From assembly GCF_025751495.1 (NCBI RefSeq), contig NZ_JAOWKZ010000004.1, forward strand, positions 434,001-498,000: a stretch of DNA of 64,000 nucleotides. Reading direction: 5' to 3'. The position numbers and the translations under genes were made by a program. This DNA is from Albidovulum litorale (lineage in GTDB: Bacteria; Pseudomonadota; Alphaproteobacteria; Rhodobacterales; Rhodobacteraceae). The notes beneath the pieces are model-generated. The model ran no database searches. It was not told the DNA's origin and was given only the letters and a program-made list of their open reading frames with translations. Shown here one piece after another: positions 46,343 to 55,753 of this stretch. Positions within the stretch are counted from its first letter, which is position 1, and each line of letters begins with the position of its first letter.

Positions 46343-47146
46343 TCAGGTCAGCGCGCCGGAGCGGGCGAGGTGGTCGAGGTTTTTCAGGATCTTTGCGAGG
46401 ATCGTGCGGGTGGGCGCGGCCGTTTTGGGGTCATAGGCCCAGGGTGCCGCTTCGGCGGCGAGGTAGGCGCGCTGCGCCAGTTCCATCTGGATCGCGTGGA
46501 TGCCGGTTTCGGGTCTGCCGTAGTGGCGGGTGGTCCAGCCACCCTTGAAGCGGCCGTTGATGACGGTGTCCATGCCGGTTGCGTTCAGGCAGGGATCAGC
46601 GGTCAGGCACTGGATGCGGGCGGCACAGGTCTGGCCGTCATTGGTGCCGATGGAGAAGACCGGCAGCGTGCCGTCGAACAGGAAGGGGATGCTCGAGCGG
46701 ATCGAGTGGCAGTCGTAGAGGATCGCGACGCCGTGGCGCGCCTTCACCCGTTCGATCTCATCGGCCAGAGCCGAGTGATAGGGCGCGTGGAAGGTGTCGC
46801 GGCGGGTGAGGATTTCGTCCTCGGACGGCTCCTGTCCCTCGGCCCAGATCGGATTGCCGTCGAAATCGGTCACGGGGCAGAGGCCTGTCGTGTTCTGGCC
46901 GGGATATAGCGAGACGCCCGCCGGGTCGCGGTTGGCGTCGATGGCGTAGCGGTGGACATTGGAGCGGACCACCGTCGCGCCGTCGAGGAGTCCATCATAG
47001 AGCCGTGTGATGTGCCAGTCGGTGTCGGCGAGCTTGCGGCCGTTGTCGTTCAGACGCGCGGTCAAAGAGTCGGGGAGCCAAGTCCCGCCATGGGGCTGGC
47101 CGAGGATGACCGGGCTGTCTCCCCTCGTGATGTCGAAGGTGTTCAT
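46343..47146 (-). CDS. hutG: N-formylglutamate deformylase
   Basis: A 267-residue zinc amidohydrolase (FGase family) that splits N-formylglutamate into glutamate and formate, the last step of the five-step route. Motifs include the N-terminal [39 protein letters not shown], and [18 protein letters not shown]. This is the partner of HutF, as opposed to the formiminoglutamase route. It overlaps the hutH stop by 4 bp. Confidence 0.93.
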   Translation of the reverse strand: MNTFDITRGDSPVILGQPHGGTWLPDSLTARLNDNGRKLADTDWHITRLYDGLLDGATVVRSNVHRYAIDANRDPAGVSLYPGQNTTGLCPVTDFDGNPIWAEGQEPSEDEILTRRDTFHAPYHSALADEIERVKARHGVAILYDCHSIRSSIPFLFDGTLPVFSIGTNDGQTCAARIQCLTADPCLNATGMDTVINGRFKGGWTTRHYGRPETGIHAIQMELAQRAYLAAEAAPWAYDPKTAAPTRTILAKILKNLDHLARSGALT

Positions 47147-48681
47147 GCCGCGACCCCGGGCAGGGTCATCGCGGTGGCCTCGGCGATTTCACCCGTGGCG
47201 ATGAGGCGGGCGGCTGCTTCCAGATCAGGGGCGAGATAGCGGTCCTCGGCAAGGGACGGGATGTCGGTCCGGAGGCGGGAAAGGACAGCCTGCAAGGGCT
47301 GTGACGTTTGCAGCGGCGCGCGGAATTGGATGCCCTGCGCGGCGCAAAGGAGTTCGACGCCGAGGATGCGGTTCAGGTTCTCGACCATGCGGCCAAGGCG
47401 GCGGGCGCCGTGGGCGGCCATGCTGACATGATCCTCCTGATTGGCGCTGGTGGGGGTCGAATCCGTCACTGTTGGGTGGGCGAGGTGCTTGTTCTCGCTC
47501 ATCAGCGCCGCCGTCGTGACCTCGGCGATCATGTAGCCCGAATTCAGGCCGGGATTGGGGGTCAGGAAGGGCGGCAGGTCGTGCGAAAGCGTGGGGTCCA
47601 CCATCAGGGCGATGCGGCGCTGGGCGATGGCGCCGATCTCGGCCAGTGCGAGCGCGATCATGTCGGCGGCGAAGCCCACGGGTTCGGCGTGGAAGTTGCC
47701 GCCCGAGACGATGAGGCCCGCCTCAGTCAAGACCAGCGGGTTGTCGGTGGCGGCATTGGCCTCCACTTCCAGCGTGCGGGCGGCCTGACGCATCACGTCC
47801 ATCGCGGCGCCGGTGACTTGCGGCTGGCAGCGGATGCAGTAGGGGTCCTGCACGCGGGTATCGCCCTCGCGGTGGCTTTCACGGATCTCAGAGCCGTCGA
47901 GAAGGGCGCGGAGGAAGGCTGCGGATTCGATCTGACCCGCATGGCCGCGCAGCGTGTGGATTTCCGGTTGCAGGGGGGCGGTGGAGCCCATGATGGCGTC
48001 GGTCGAAAGTGCGGAGGTGACAAGCGCCGCCTGTGCTGCGCGCCAGCCGTCGAAGAGGCCCGCAAGTGCGAAGGCCGTGGAGAACTGGGTGCCGTTGATC
48101 AGCGCCAACCCCTCCTTTGGGCCAAGCACGACCGGCGTGAGGCCCGCGCGGGCAAGGGCCTCGGCACCGGGCAGGGTTTCACCGCCAAATTCAGCCTCGC
48201 CGGCGCCGATCATCACGGCGGTCATGTGGGCGAGGGGGGCGAGGTCGCCGGATGCGCCGACCGAGCCTTGCGCGGGGATGGCTGGGGTGACGCCCTTCGC
48301 CAGCATCCCCTCGATCAGTTCGATCACCTCCCAACGCACGCCAGACGCGCCGCGACCGAGCGAAAGGAGTTTCAGCGCCATCATCAGACGCGCATGGGCG
48401 CGGGGGATCGGTGCACCGACACCGCAGCAATGGCTGAGGATCAGGTTGCGCTGAAGCGTGGCGGTGTCTTTCGCGGCGACCCGCACCGAGGCGAGCTTTC
48501 CGAAGCCTGTGTTGACGCCGTAGACGGGACCACCCCCGGCGGCGGCCTCGGCGATGGCGGCGGCGGCGCGCTCCACGGCGGGTTTGGCCGCGCGGTCGAG
48601 CTTTGCGGAAAGCCCTTCGGTATAAAGCCGGGCGAGGTCGGCCAGCGTGACGGCGCCGGGTTTAAGCGAGAGGGATGTCAA
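47143..48681 (-). CDS. hutH: Histidine ammonia-lyase
   Basis: A 512-residue lyase that deaminates histidine to urocanate, the first step. The self-formed MIO cofactor arises from ASG in [37 protein letters not shown] and [17 protein letters not shown] are family signatures. The start is probably TTG at 48681, preceded by GGAGG at five bases and giving the usual length; this overlaps the hutI stop by 20 bp. The longer frame from 48792 would add a Ser/Thr-rich tail lying inside hutI. Confidence 0.93.
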   Translation of the reverse strand: MTSLSLKPGAVTLADLARLYTEGLSAKLDRAAKPAVERAAAAIAEAAAGGGPVYGVNTGFGKLASVRVAAKDTATLQRNLILSHCCGVGAPIPRAHARLMMALKLLSLGRGASGVRWEVIELIEGMLAKGVTPAIPAQGSVGASGDLAPLAHMTAVMIGAGEAEFGGETLPGAEALARAGLTPVVLGPKEGLALINGTQFSTAFALAGLFDGWRAAQAALVTSALSTDAIMGSTAPLQPEIHTLRGHAGQIESAAFLRALLDGSEIRESHREGDTRVQDPYCIRCQPQVTGAAMDVMRQAARTLEVEANAATDNPLVLTEAGLIVSGGNFHAEPVGFAADMIALALAEIGAIAQRRIALMVDPTLSHDLPPFLTPNPGLNSGYMIAEVTTAALMSENKHLAHPTVTDSTPTSANQEDHVSMAAHGARRLGRMVENLNRILGVELLCAAQGIQFRAPLQTSQPLQAVLSRLRTDIPSLAEDRYLAPDLEAAARLIATGEIAEATAMTLPGVAA

Positions 48682-49885
48682 TCCAGCCTCCGATGATGCG
48701 CTGGTGGAGCGGGTTGAAGCCGAAGCGGTAGCTGAGTTCGGCCGGGTGTTCTGCGTTCCAGACCGCGAAATCGGCGCGGTGTTCGGGGGCAATCACGCCC
48801 CGGTCAGTGAGGCCGAGGGCTGTCGCGGCGTTGCGCGTGGTGCCCGCCAGCGCCTCTTCCGGGGTCATGCGGAAGAGCGTGCAGGCCATGTTCATGGCCA
48901 AGAGAAGCGAGTTCATCGGCGAGGAGCCGGGATTGAGGTCGGTGGCAACGGCCATCGGAACGTTGTGTTTGCGGAACAACCCGACGGGCGGCACCTGCTT
49001 TTCGCGGATCGCGTAGAAAGCGCCGGGCAGAATGACCGCGACACTTCCCGCGCTGGCCATGGCCTGAACGCCCGGTTCGTCGAGATATTCCAGATGGTCC
49101 AACGACAGCGCGCCATAAGATGCCGCCATCGCCGCACCGCCGAGATTGGAGAGCTGTTCGGCGTGGAGCTTGACCGGCAGGCCGAGCGATTTGGCCGCAT
49201 CGAAGACACGGGCGATCTGGGCCGGGGTGAAAGCGATGCCTTCGGAAAAACCGTCAACCGCATCGACCAGCTCTTCCTCATGCGCGGCCTTCAGCGCCGG
49301 GATGCAGACCTCATCGAGATAGGCGTCGGCGCGACCCTTGAATTCCGCAGGCACAGCATGGGCGCCGAGAAAGGTCGTGTGGACTTCGATCGGGCGCAGC
49401 GCGGCAAGGCGGCGCGCGGCGCGGAGCATCTTCAACTCGGTGTCGATGTCGAGCCCGTAGCCGGACTTGATCTCCACCGTGGATACGCCCTCGGCAATGA
49501 GTGTGTCGATCCGGGGCAGGGCGGCGGCGATCAGGTCTTCTTCGCTTGCTTCGCGCGTGGCGCGGACGGTGGAGATGATGCCGCCCCCGGCCTTCGCGAC
49601 CTCCTCGTAGCTCGCGCCCATCAGCCGCATCTCGAATTCATTCGCGCGGTTGCCGCCATGCACAAGATGCGTGTGACAGTCGATGAGCGCGGGCGTCACC
49701 AGCCGCCCACCAAGGTCATGGCGCGGGTAATGCGCGACGGCGGCGGGAATGTCGGCTTCCGCCCCGGTCCAGAGGATGCCGTCGGGCGTGACCGCGATGG
49801 CGGCCTCCTCGATCAGCCCATAGGGCGCATCGCCCGCCATCGTCGCGGCGTGGCAGTTCACGAAAAGAGCGTTCGGCTGGCGCAT
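48662..49885 (-). CDS. hutI: Imidazolonepropionase
   Basis: A 407-residue metal-dependent amidohydrolase opening 4-imidazolone-5-propionate to N-formimino-glutamate. The metal site is in [40 protein letters not shown] and [11 protein letters not shown] follow. First gene of the leftward hut operon; its start has AAGGACAAG upstream. The promoter region shared with hutF contains a palindromic candidate HutC site at 49943-49956. Confidence 0.95.
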   Translation of the reverse strand: MRQPNALFVNCHAATMAGDAPYGLIEEAAIAVTPDGILWTGAEADIPAAVAHYPRHDLGGRLVTPALIDCHTHLVHGGNRANEFEMRLMGASYEEVAKAGGGIISTVRATREASEEDLIAAALPRIDTLIAEGVSTVEIKSGYGLDIDTELKMLRAARRLAALRPIEVHTTFLGAHAVPAEFKGRADAYLDEVCIPALKAAHEEELVDAVDGFSEGIAFTPAQIARVFDAAKSLGLPVKLHAEQLSNLGGAAMAASYGALSLDHLEYLDEPGVQAMASAGSVAVILPGAFYAIREKQVPPVGLFRKHNVPMAVATDLNPGSSPMNSLLLAMNMACTLFRMTPEEALAGTTRNAATALGLTDRGVIAPEHRADFAVWNAEHPAELSYRFGFNPLHQRIIGGWIDIPLA

Positions 49886-49942
49886 CTTGTCCTTCGGGGA
49901 AGAATTCGGTTGCTTCGATGCTTTGTACGGGAGTATGAGTTA

Positions 49943-49956
49943 TATGTCTAGACATA
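49943..49956. promoter_or_regulatory. Candidate HutC operator between hutI and hutF
   Basis: TATGTCTAGACATA is a perfect 14-bp palindrome, 13 bp before the hutF ATG and 57 bp before the hutI ATG. GntR/HutC-family repressors bind short palindromes of this form, and a hutC gene lies 2 kb away. Binding would block the divergent hut transcripts until urocanate accumulates (inference). Confidence 0.7.
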
Positions 49957-49969
49957 ATGGAGTCCAGAT

Positions 49970-51328
49970 ATGATTTTCGCGACGCGCGCGCTTTTGCCGG
50001 GGGGCTGGGCTGACAGGGTGCGGCTGGGAGTTGACGCGGGGCGGATCGTGGCGGTGGAAACAGACGCCCGGCCGGGGGCTGAGGACGTGCGCGTCGACAC
50101 GCTGCTGCCCGCACTGTCGAACCTCCATTCCCACAGCTTTCAGCGCGCGATGGCGGGAATGACGGAATACCGCGCGGCGGGGCGGGAAAGCTTCTGGACC
50201 TGGCGGGAACTGATGTACCGCTTCCTCGACCGGCTGACGCCCGAACAGGTGGAGGCTATCGCGGCGATGGTGTTCCTGGAGATGCAGGAGGCGGGCTATG
50301 CGGCGGTGGGTGAGTTCCATTATGTCCACCACCAACCGGGTGGCGCGCCCTATGATAATATCGCCGAACTCAGCACCCGCATTTTTGCGGCGGCAGAGGA
50401 GACGGGGATCGGGCTCACCCATCTGCCGGTGCTCTATACCTATGGCGGGGCAGGTGAGAGGCCGCTTGCGGGCGGGCAGCTCAGGTTCGGCAATAATGTG
50501 GATCGGTTCGTTTCGCTGGTTGCAGCGGCGCGCAGCGCGGCGAAGGGGCTGCCCGCGGATACGCGCGTCGGCATTGCCCCGCATTCCCTTCGCGCCACGT
50601 CACCCGGCGATCTGGCAGCCGTCATGCCGCTGGCGGCGGGGGGACCCATTCATATCCATGTCGCCGAGCAGCCACAGGAAGTAGCCGATATCTCGGACTG
50701 GCTCGGGGCGCGGCCGGTGGAATGGCTTCTGACGAATGCCCCGATGGGGCCGGATTGGTGCGCGATCCATGCGACCCATATGACGGCGGACGAAACCGAA
50801 GGGCTTGCGCGGTCCGGCACGGTGGCGGGCCTTTGCCCGATCACCGAGGCCAATCTTGGCGACGGTCCGTTCAACGGGCCGGGCTGGCTGGCGGCGGGCG
50901 GGGCCTTCGGGGTCGGCTCGGATTCGAACGTCCGTATCTCGCTGGTCGAGGAACTGAGGACGCTGGAATATTCCCAGCGTCTACGGGACGTACAGCGCAA
51001 TGTGCTGGTAATGGGTCCGGGTTCGGTCGGCACCGCGCTTTATACCGGCGCGGCGGCGGGCGGCGCAAAGGCTCTGGGACGTGACGCCGGGGCGATTGCA
51101 ACGGGGCATCTGGCCGATCTTGTCGCCATCGACAGCACGCATCCCGCGCTTTGCGCGCTGAACGAGGCGCAGCTTCTCGACGGTCTGGTCTTTGCCGCGC
51201 CGGACGGGCTTGTCACCGACCTGTGGTCGGCGGGGCGGCATGCCGTCCGGGGCAGTCGGCACATTGCGCGGGATCGCGTGGTCCCGGCCTATCGCCGAGC
51301 GGTCGAGGAACTGGTGGCAGGACTTTAA
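49970..51328 (+). CDS. hutF: Formimidoylglutamate deiminase
   Basis: A 452-residue amidohydrolase that deaminates N-formimino-glutamate to N-formyl-glutamate and ammonia. Family signatures: ALSNLHSHSFQRAMAGMTEY (metal histidines), GYAAVGEFHYVHH, HIHVAEQPQEVAD, and SDSNVRISLVEELRTLEYSQR. With hutG it defines the Pseudomonas-type five-step pathway. Start has GGAG upstream, directly after the palindrome. Its stop overlaps the convergent hutD stop. Confidence 0.95.
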   Translation: MIFATRALLPGGWADRVRLGVDAGRIVAVETDARPGAEDVRVDTLLPALSNLHSHSFQRAMAGMTEYRAAGRESFWTWRELMYRFLDRLTPEQVEAIAAMVFLEMQEAGYAAVGEFHYVHHQPGGAPYDNIAELSTRIFAAAEETGIGLTHLPVLYTYGGAGERPLAGGQLRFGNNVDRFVSLVAAARSAAKGLPADTRVGIAPHSLRATSPGDLAAVMPLAAGGPIHIHVAEQPQEVADISDWLGARPVEWLLTNAPMGPDWCAIHATHMTADETEGLARSGTVAGLCPITEANLGDGPFNGPGWLAAGGAFGVGSDSNVRISLVEELRTLEYSQRLRDVQRNVLVMGPGSVGTALYTGAAAGGAKALGRDAGAIATGHLADLVAIDSTHPALCALNEAQLLDGLVFAAPDGLVTDLWSAGRHAVRGSRHIARDRVVPAYRRAVEELVAGL

Positions 51329-51870
51329 TCGGAGGCTGCTTGAAGCGAGATGTAAAGACCGGTCGCGCCGGGCTCTGCTTTCGGCGCAGGCGATCCCGGG
51401 TCCAGCAGTGCAACGGCGCCCGGGCCAATCTCATTGTCTGGCAGACCGAACTGGCCGGAGAGACAAAAGAGGGCAGCGGTTTCACCTTCCTGCAGCGGGT
51501 GGGTGTCATCCACCAGCCGCACCGCGCCGTCGATCAGCGCCGGGTCGTAGATGAGGTTCAGATCGCGCACCTTTTCGCCGATCAGCCGGGCATGGACCGG
51601 CAGGCTGCCGGGAAACAGCACAGGGTCGAGCGAATGGGCGGCAATCGGTCCGCCGGGCGTTTCGAGAATGAGCCCCGCGCCTTCGATCACCGTGAGGATG
51701 CGGGCAAGGCCGGGGAAGGCGGAGAATGGCCCGTCGGCGGCGACCTCGGCCAGCGACAGACGCCAGTGCAGGTGGCCGTCGAATTCCACCCGCGCGATCT
51801 CATGCGTGACACCGCCGCCGTTCTTCCAGGGCTGACGGTCGAACTCTTCCGGCTGGATCACGATATGCAT
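51325..51870 (-). CDS. hutD: HutD family protein
   Basis: A 181-residue cupin-fold protein of the HutD/Ves family. It begins MHIVIQPEEFDRQPWKNGGGVTHEIA, typical of HutD (PWxNGGGxTxEI), and contains WRLSLAEVAADGPFSAFPG. HutD is linked to tuning histidine catabolism in Pseudomonas (an upper limit on hut expression), with mechanism unclear. The start at 51870 has GAGGAAAAG upstream. It is antisense to hutF and divergent from hutC. Confidence 0.9.
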   Translation of the reverse strand: MHIVIQPEEFDRQPWKNGGGVTHEIARVEFDGHLHWRLSLAEVAADGPFSAFPGLARILTVIEGAGLILETPGGPIAAHSLDPVLFPGSLPVHARLIGEKVRDLNLIYDPALIDGAVRLVDDTHPLQEGETAALFCLSGQFGLPDNEIGPGAVALLDPGSPAPKAEPGATGLYISLQAASD

Positions 51871-51932
51871 GATCTTTTCCTCAGGCAAAAAGCCGATATG
51901 CTTGAGCAAATAGCAAAAGTGAAACCTTGTCC

Positions 51933-52643
51933 ATGAGCGATACGCCGCGCCCCGATCTGACGAGCTACCGCGAGGTAAAGGCCGAGATCCTGCGCCGGAT
52001 CACCGAGGGCGACTGGGCGCCGGGGACGCTCTTGCCGGGTGAGGTGGAACTGGCCGAGGTGTTTGGCGTGGCCCGCGCAACCGTGAACCGGGCGATGCGG
52101 GAACTGACGGATGAGGGGCTTCTGGAGCGTCGCCGCAAGGCGGGAACACGCGTAAGACCGTCGCCCCTTCGGTCGGCCCGGTTCGAAATTCCGCTGGTGC
52201 GGGAAGAGATCGAGGCCACGGGTGCACGGTATCGCTATGCGCTTCTGGGGCGCGAGGTGGCTCCCGCGCCGGACTGGCTGCGCGCGCGGATGGGGCTTGG
52301 AGCGACGGCAAAAGTCCTGCACCTTTCCTGTCTGCACGCTGCCGATGGCGCGCCCTATCAGTTCGAGGACCGCTGGATAAACCTCGACGCCCTGCCACGT
52401 GCGAAAGATGCGGATTTTTCGGCGGACGGCCCGAATGAATGGCTGGTCAGGGCGGTGCCGTTTTCGGAGGTGGAGATCAGCTTTCTGGCCACCGCTGCGG
52501 ACGCGCGCACGGCTGACTACCTGTCGATGAGCCCGGGCGAGCCGGTCTTTACGGTGGAGCGCACGACGTGGTGGGAGGGGCAGTCGATCACCCATGTGCG
52601 CCTGTATTTCGCGCGCGGTCATCGGATGACGACCCGCTATTGA
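51933..52643 (+). CDS. hutC: GntR-family transcriptional repressor HutC
   Basis: A 236-residue GntR/HutC regulator. The N-terminal winged helix has TSYREVKAEILRRITEGDWAPG and LAEVFGVARATVNRAMRELTDEGLLERRR; the C-terminal UTRA ligand domain has ISFLATAADARTADYL and GEPVFTVERTTWWEG. It should bind urocanate and derepress hut genes. I chose the ATG at 51933; TTG two codons earlier is possible. Ribosome site is weak. It is divergent from hutD and followed by PhyH and galM genes. Confidence 0.92.
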   Translation: MSDTPRPDLTSYREVKAEILRRITEGDWAPGTLLPGEVELAEVFGVARATVNRAMRELTDEGLLERRRKAGTRVRPSPLRSARFEIPLVREEIEATGARYRYALLGREVAPAPDWLRARMGLGATAKVLHLSCLHAADGAPYQFEDRWINLDALPRAKDADFSADGPNEWLVRAVPFSEVEISFLATAADARTADYLSMSPGEPVFTVERTTWWEGQSITHVRLYFARGHRMTTRY

Positions 52644-52690
52644 CGATCGCCGGGCAGGGCGCGAGGGTGCCCGGAAAATGGGAGGGTCCG

Positions 52691-53491
52691 ATGGCGGTTA
52701 CGGTGACGGATGAGATGGTCGCGGCCTATCAGCGCGACGGGGCGGTACTGGTCAAGGGGCTCTGGTTCGACTGGGTCGATGTGATTGCGGCGGGGATCGA
52801 ACGCAACATGGCTGAACCCGGCCCCTATGCGGCCGAGAACCTGAAGCCGGGTGAGGGCGGGCGGTTCTTCGACGACTACTGCAACTGGCAGCGCATCCCC
52901 GAATTTCAGGAGGTGATCGCGAAGTCCGACGTAGCAGAGGTTGCGGCGCGGCTGATGGGGTCGGATACCGTGCAGGTCTTTCACGACCATGTGCTGGTCA
53001 AGGAACCGGGCACGACCAAGGCCACCCCCTGGCATCAGGACGGGCCTTATTATTTCGTCGGCGGGCGCCAGACCGTCAGCTTCTGGTCCCCGGTCGATCC
53101 GGTGAAGGAGGCGACATTGCGGCTCGTCGCCGGGTCGCATCTGTGGGAAAAGGAAGTGCTGCCGACGCGATGGCTGTCGGAGGAAAACTTCTATCCCGAT
53201 CCCGAGGCCTACATGCCGGTGCCGGACCCCGATGCAGAAGGGATGCGGGTGCTGGAATGGCAGATGGAACCGGGCGACGCGGTAGCCTTCGATTTCCGCA
53301 CCCTGCACGGTGCGCGCGGCAATACCGCGACGGCGCGTCGGCGGGCGTTTTCGCTGCGCCTTGTTGGCGACGATGCGCGGTATGTCGAACGGCCGGGCCG
53401 CACCTCGCCGCCCTTCCCGGGCCATGACATGCAGCCGGGCGACCGGCTGCGCGAGGACTGGTTTCCCTATCTGAAACGCGCCGGCGCATGA
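52691..53491 (+). CDS. Phytanoyl-CoA dioxygenase (PhyH) family protein
   Basis: A 266-residue Fe(II)/2-oxoglutarate-dependent oxygenase. The metal site HxD is in TPWHQDGPYYF, the distal His is in FRTLHGARGN, and the 2-oxoglutarate Arg follows (RRRAFSLRL). It hydroxylates an unknown small substrate. The start at 52691 has GGGAGGG upstream. It is 47 bp after hutC and overlaps galM by 4 bp, so the three may be one transcript. Confidence 0.85.
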   Translation: MAVTVTDEMVAAYQRDGAVLVKGLWFDWVDVIAAGIERNMAEPGPYAAENLKPGEGGRFFDDYCNWQRIPEFQEVIAKSDVAEVAARLMGSDTVQVFHDHVLVKEPGTTKATPWHQDGPYYFVGGRQTVSFWSPVDPVKEATLRLVAGSHLWEKEVLPTRWLSEENFYPDPEAYMPVPDPDAEGMRVLEWQMEPGDAVAFDFRTLHGARGNTATARRRAFSLRLVGDDARYVERPGRTSPPFPGHDMQPGDRLREDWFPYLKRAGA

Positions 53492-54465
53492 GCGGTGCCC
53501 GCACGCCGTTCGGCACTACCCGGTCGGGCGAGGCGGTCGAGCGGGTTGAACTGTCGGTAGGTGCCTTACAGGTTGCGGTGCTGACCTATGGCGCGATCCT
53601 GCAGGATCTGCGGTTCGGCGGTCTGCCCTACAGCCTGACGCTCGGCTCCGACCGGCTGGCGGATTACGAGGGCGCGATGCGCTGGCACGGCGCGCTGATC
53701 GCGCCGGTGGCCAACCGGCTGGGCGCGGGGCGGGCGTGGCTTCGGGGAAACGAGATCGTTCTGGAGCGTGCGCCGGGGGAGCGGCATCTGCTGCATTCCG
53801 GGGCCGCTGGTACGCATGCCAAGCTCTGGCGGGTCGAGGGCCTTTCGTCAGATCACGTTACGCTTGCCGTTGATCTTGCGCATGGCGAGGGCGGCTTTCC
53901 CGGCAATCGCCAGGTTCGGGCGGAGTATTCCATGACGCCCTCCTCCCTGCGGCTGCGGGTAACGGCGCGGACGGATCGTCCGACGCTCTTCAACGCGGCC
54001 AATCACAGCTACTGGAACCTCGACGGGTCGGAAAGCTGGGCGGGCCACCGGCTTCAGGTCGCGGCGGACCGGGTTCTGGCGGTGACGGATGAGGTCGTGC
54101 CGACTGGTGAGATCCCGGCGGTTGCCGGGACGGCATTAGATTTCCGGGCAGCGCGAGACATTGCGCCAGGCGATCCGGCGCTCGATACCTGTTTCTGCCT
54201 TTCTGACGACCGGCAGACCCTGCGGCCGGTTCTTTGGCTGCGCGGACAGTCAGGGGTGACGATGCAGTTCGCCACGACAGAGCCCGGCGTGCAGGTCTAT
54301 GACGGGCGCGATGCCGTTCGGCCGGGCCGGGCGGCCTATGAGGGTCTGGCCATCGAAGCGCAGGGATGGCCCGATGCGCCGAACCATCCCGGCTTTCCGT
54401 CGATTGAACTGATGCCCGGTGAGCCCCGCGAACAGATCACCGAATGGCGATTTGCCGGAGGATGA
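53488..54465 (+). CDS. galM: Aldose 1-epimerase
   Basis: A 325-residue galactose mutarotase interconverting alpha and beta anomers. Family signatures are LTYGAILQDLRFGG, ANRLGAGRAWLRGNEI, TLFNAANHSYWNLDG (catalytic His) and LAIEAQGWPDAPNHPGFPSIEL (catalytic Glu). It overlaps the PhyH stop as ATGA. No other galactose genes are in the window. Confidence 0.92.
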   Translation: MSGARTPFGTTRSGEAVERVELSVGALQVAVLTYGAILQDLRFGGLPYSLTLGSDRLADYEGAMRWHGALIAPVANRLGAGRAWLRGNEIVLERAPGERHLLHSGAAGTHAKLWRVEGLSSDHVTLAVDLAHGEGGFPGNRQVRAEYSMTPSSLRLRVTARTDRPTLFNAANHSYWNLDGSESWAGHRLQVAADRVLAVTDEVVPTGEIPAVAGTALDFRAARDIAPGDPALDTCFCLSDDRQTLRPVLWLRGQSGVTMQFATTEPGVQVYDGRDAVRPGRAAYEGLAIEAQGWPDAPNHPGFPSIELMPGEPREQITEWRFAGG

Positions 54466-54546
54466 AGGCGCTGGCCGGACACCCGTGCGGCCGGGAATGG
54501 ACTCGGAGCAATCCGAGCGAAAGGTGCGAACCGATCGCCTGCGGTT

Positions 54547-54762
54547 TCAGAACCGCTCGCGGTAAAGCGACAGCATGCTTTGGACGCTGTGATCGGACGC
54601 GAATGCTTCGGGATGACGGTCGAGCATTTCGAGCACGAAATCGCGGCGCGCGCGGTCGGCGTCTTGTTCGGCTTCGGTTGCGGGCGGTGTTGCCGGGCGC
54701 GCTGTGCTGGAAAACCGCAGCCATCCGGCAAAATCAAACAGTGGCGATGCTAAGGTGGTCAT
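54547..54762 (-). CDS. Small protein of unknown function (71 aa)
   Basis: A 71-residue polar protein (ending SVQSMLSLYRERF) with no recognised domain; its second half is amphipathic helix-like (ADRARRDFVLEMLDRHPEAF). The ATG has GGAG upstream (GAGGACCCGAC). It lies divergent from a LysR gene, about 90 bp apart, and may be its target. Similar short proteins are common in Rhodobacterales. Confidence in a real gene is moderate. Confidence 0.55.
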   Translation of the reverse strand: MTTLASPLFDFAGWLRFSSTARPATPPATEAEQDADRARRDFVLEMLDRHPEAFASDHSVQSMLSLYRERF

Positions 54763-54853
54763 GTCGGGTCCTCCCCTGCGCTCGTTCTGTCCTGACGTTA
54801 CCTCGCTCTCTATTTCGCTGGTATCGGTGCTGTCGTTGTGTTGTTCTACATTT

Positions 54854-55741
54854 ATGAAGAACGCTTTTCGCGACTGGTCGAACGTCCGCTACTTCCTTGC
54901 GGTCTATCGCGAGGGCTCGACATTGGCCGCATCGCGCAAGCTTGGCGCGGCACAGCCGACCGTCGCGCGGCGCATCGATGCGCTGGAGCGCGAATTGGGA
55001 CTGGTCCTGTTCGAGCGCGAGACACGGGGGTTTCGCCCGACAGCACTGGCGCGGGCACTTTTGCCGCAGGCTGAGGCCATCGAGAAAGCGGCAGAGGGTT
55101 TTGAGGAAAAAGCCGCGGATCTGACGCGGTCACGGCCGATCCGCATCACAGCGCCGGGAGCCAATTTCTCGCCCCGCATGCAGCGGATAATCTACGATTT
55201 CACCGTGGCCAATCCCGGTGTCGGATTTGAGTTCATCCAGACGACGAAAGTTCTGGACCTTGCCGCCGGCGAGGCCGACGTTGCACTCAGGCTTACGACA
55301 AAGGCGCCCGAACCCGATCTAATATGCCGCAAGATAAGCGTCGCACGATACGCGGTTTACGGATCGCGTGCCTACGCCGCAAAAAGGCGTTTGCCGATGA
55401 GCGAGGCCGATTTGAAGGGCCATCGCTTCGTGGTCTATCGGCCCGATCCGACGCCGCGTCCAAACGAAGCGTGGCTGCTGCAGTTCATCACACCGGACCA
55501 GATCGTTGGCGCATTTGCAGAGTTCGCTCTTATGCGGGAAGCGGTCACCAATGGACAGGGACTGGGCCTTCTGAACGTCAAGCATTCAGAACCGGACGAC
55601 AACCTGATCCGCTGCTTCGATCCGGTCGAGGCGCTTACGCAGGATCACCTTCTGCTGGTGTCGCCGGAAGCGTACCGACGCCCGGAAGTGAAGAAGTTCA
55701 TCAAGTTCTTCGCCCCGCGTTATGCGTCGATTTTCAAGTGA
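54854..55741 (+). CDS. LysR-family transcriptional regulator
   Basis: A 295-residue LysR protein. The N-terminal helix-turn-helix is FRDWSNVRYFLAVYREGSTLAASRKLGAAQPTVARRIDALE-like, split here into residues 4-44, with the effector domain after. It is divergent from the 71-residue gene. The start at 54854 leads to the usual MKN..RDW..VRYFLA N terminus; an in-frame extension upstream is Ser/Leu-rich and unlike the family. Confidence 0.87.
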   Translation: MKNAFRDWSNVRYFLAVYREGSTLAASRKLGAAQPTVARRIDALERELGLVLFERETRGFRPTALARALLPQAEAIEKAAEGFEEKAADLTRSRPIRITAPGANFSPRMQRIIYDFTVANPGVGFEFIQTTKVLDLAAGEADVALRLTTKAPEPDLICRKISVARYAVYGSRAYAAKRRLPMSEADLKGHRFVVYRPDPTPRPNEAWLLQFITPDQIVGAFAEFALMREAVTNGQGLGLLNVKHSEPDDNLIRCFDPVEALTQDHLLLVSPEAYRRPEVKKFIKFFAPRYASIFK

Positions 55742-55753
55742 TTGCAGCCGCGG

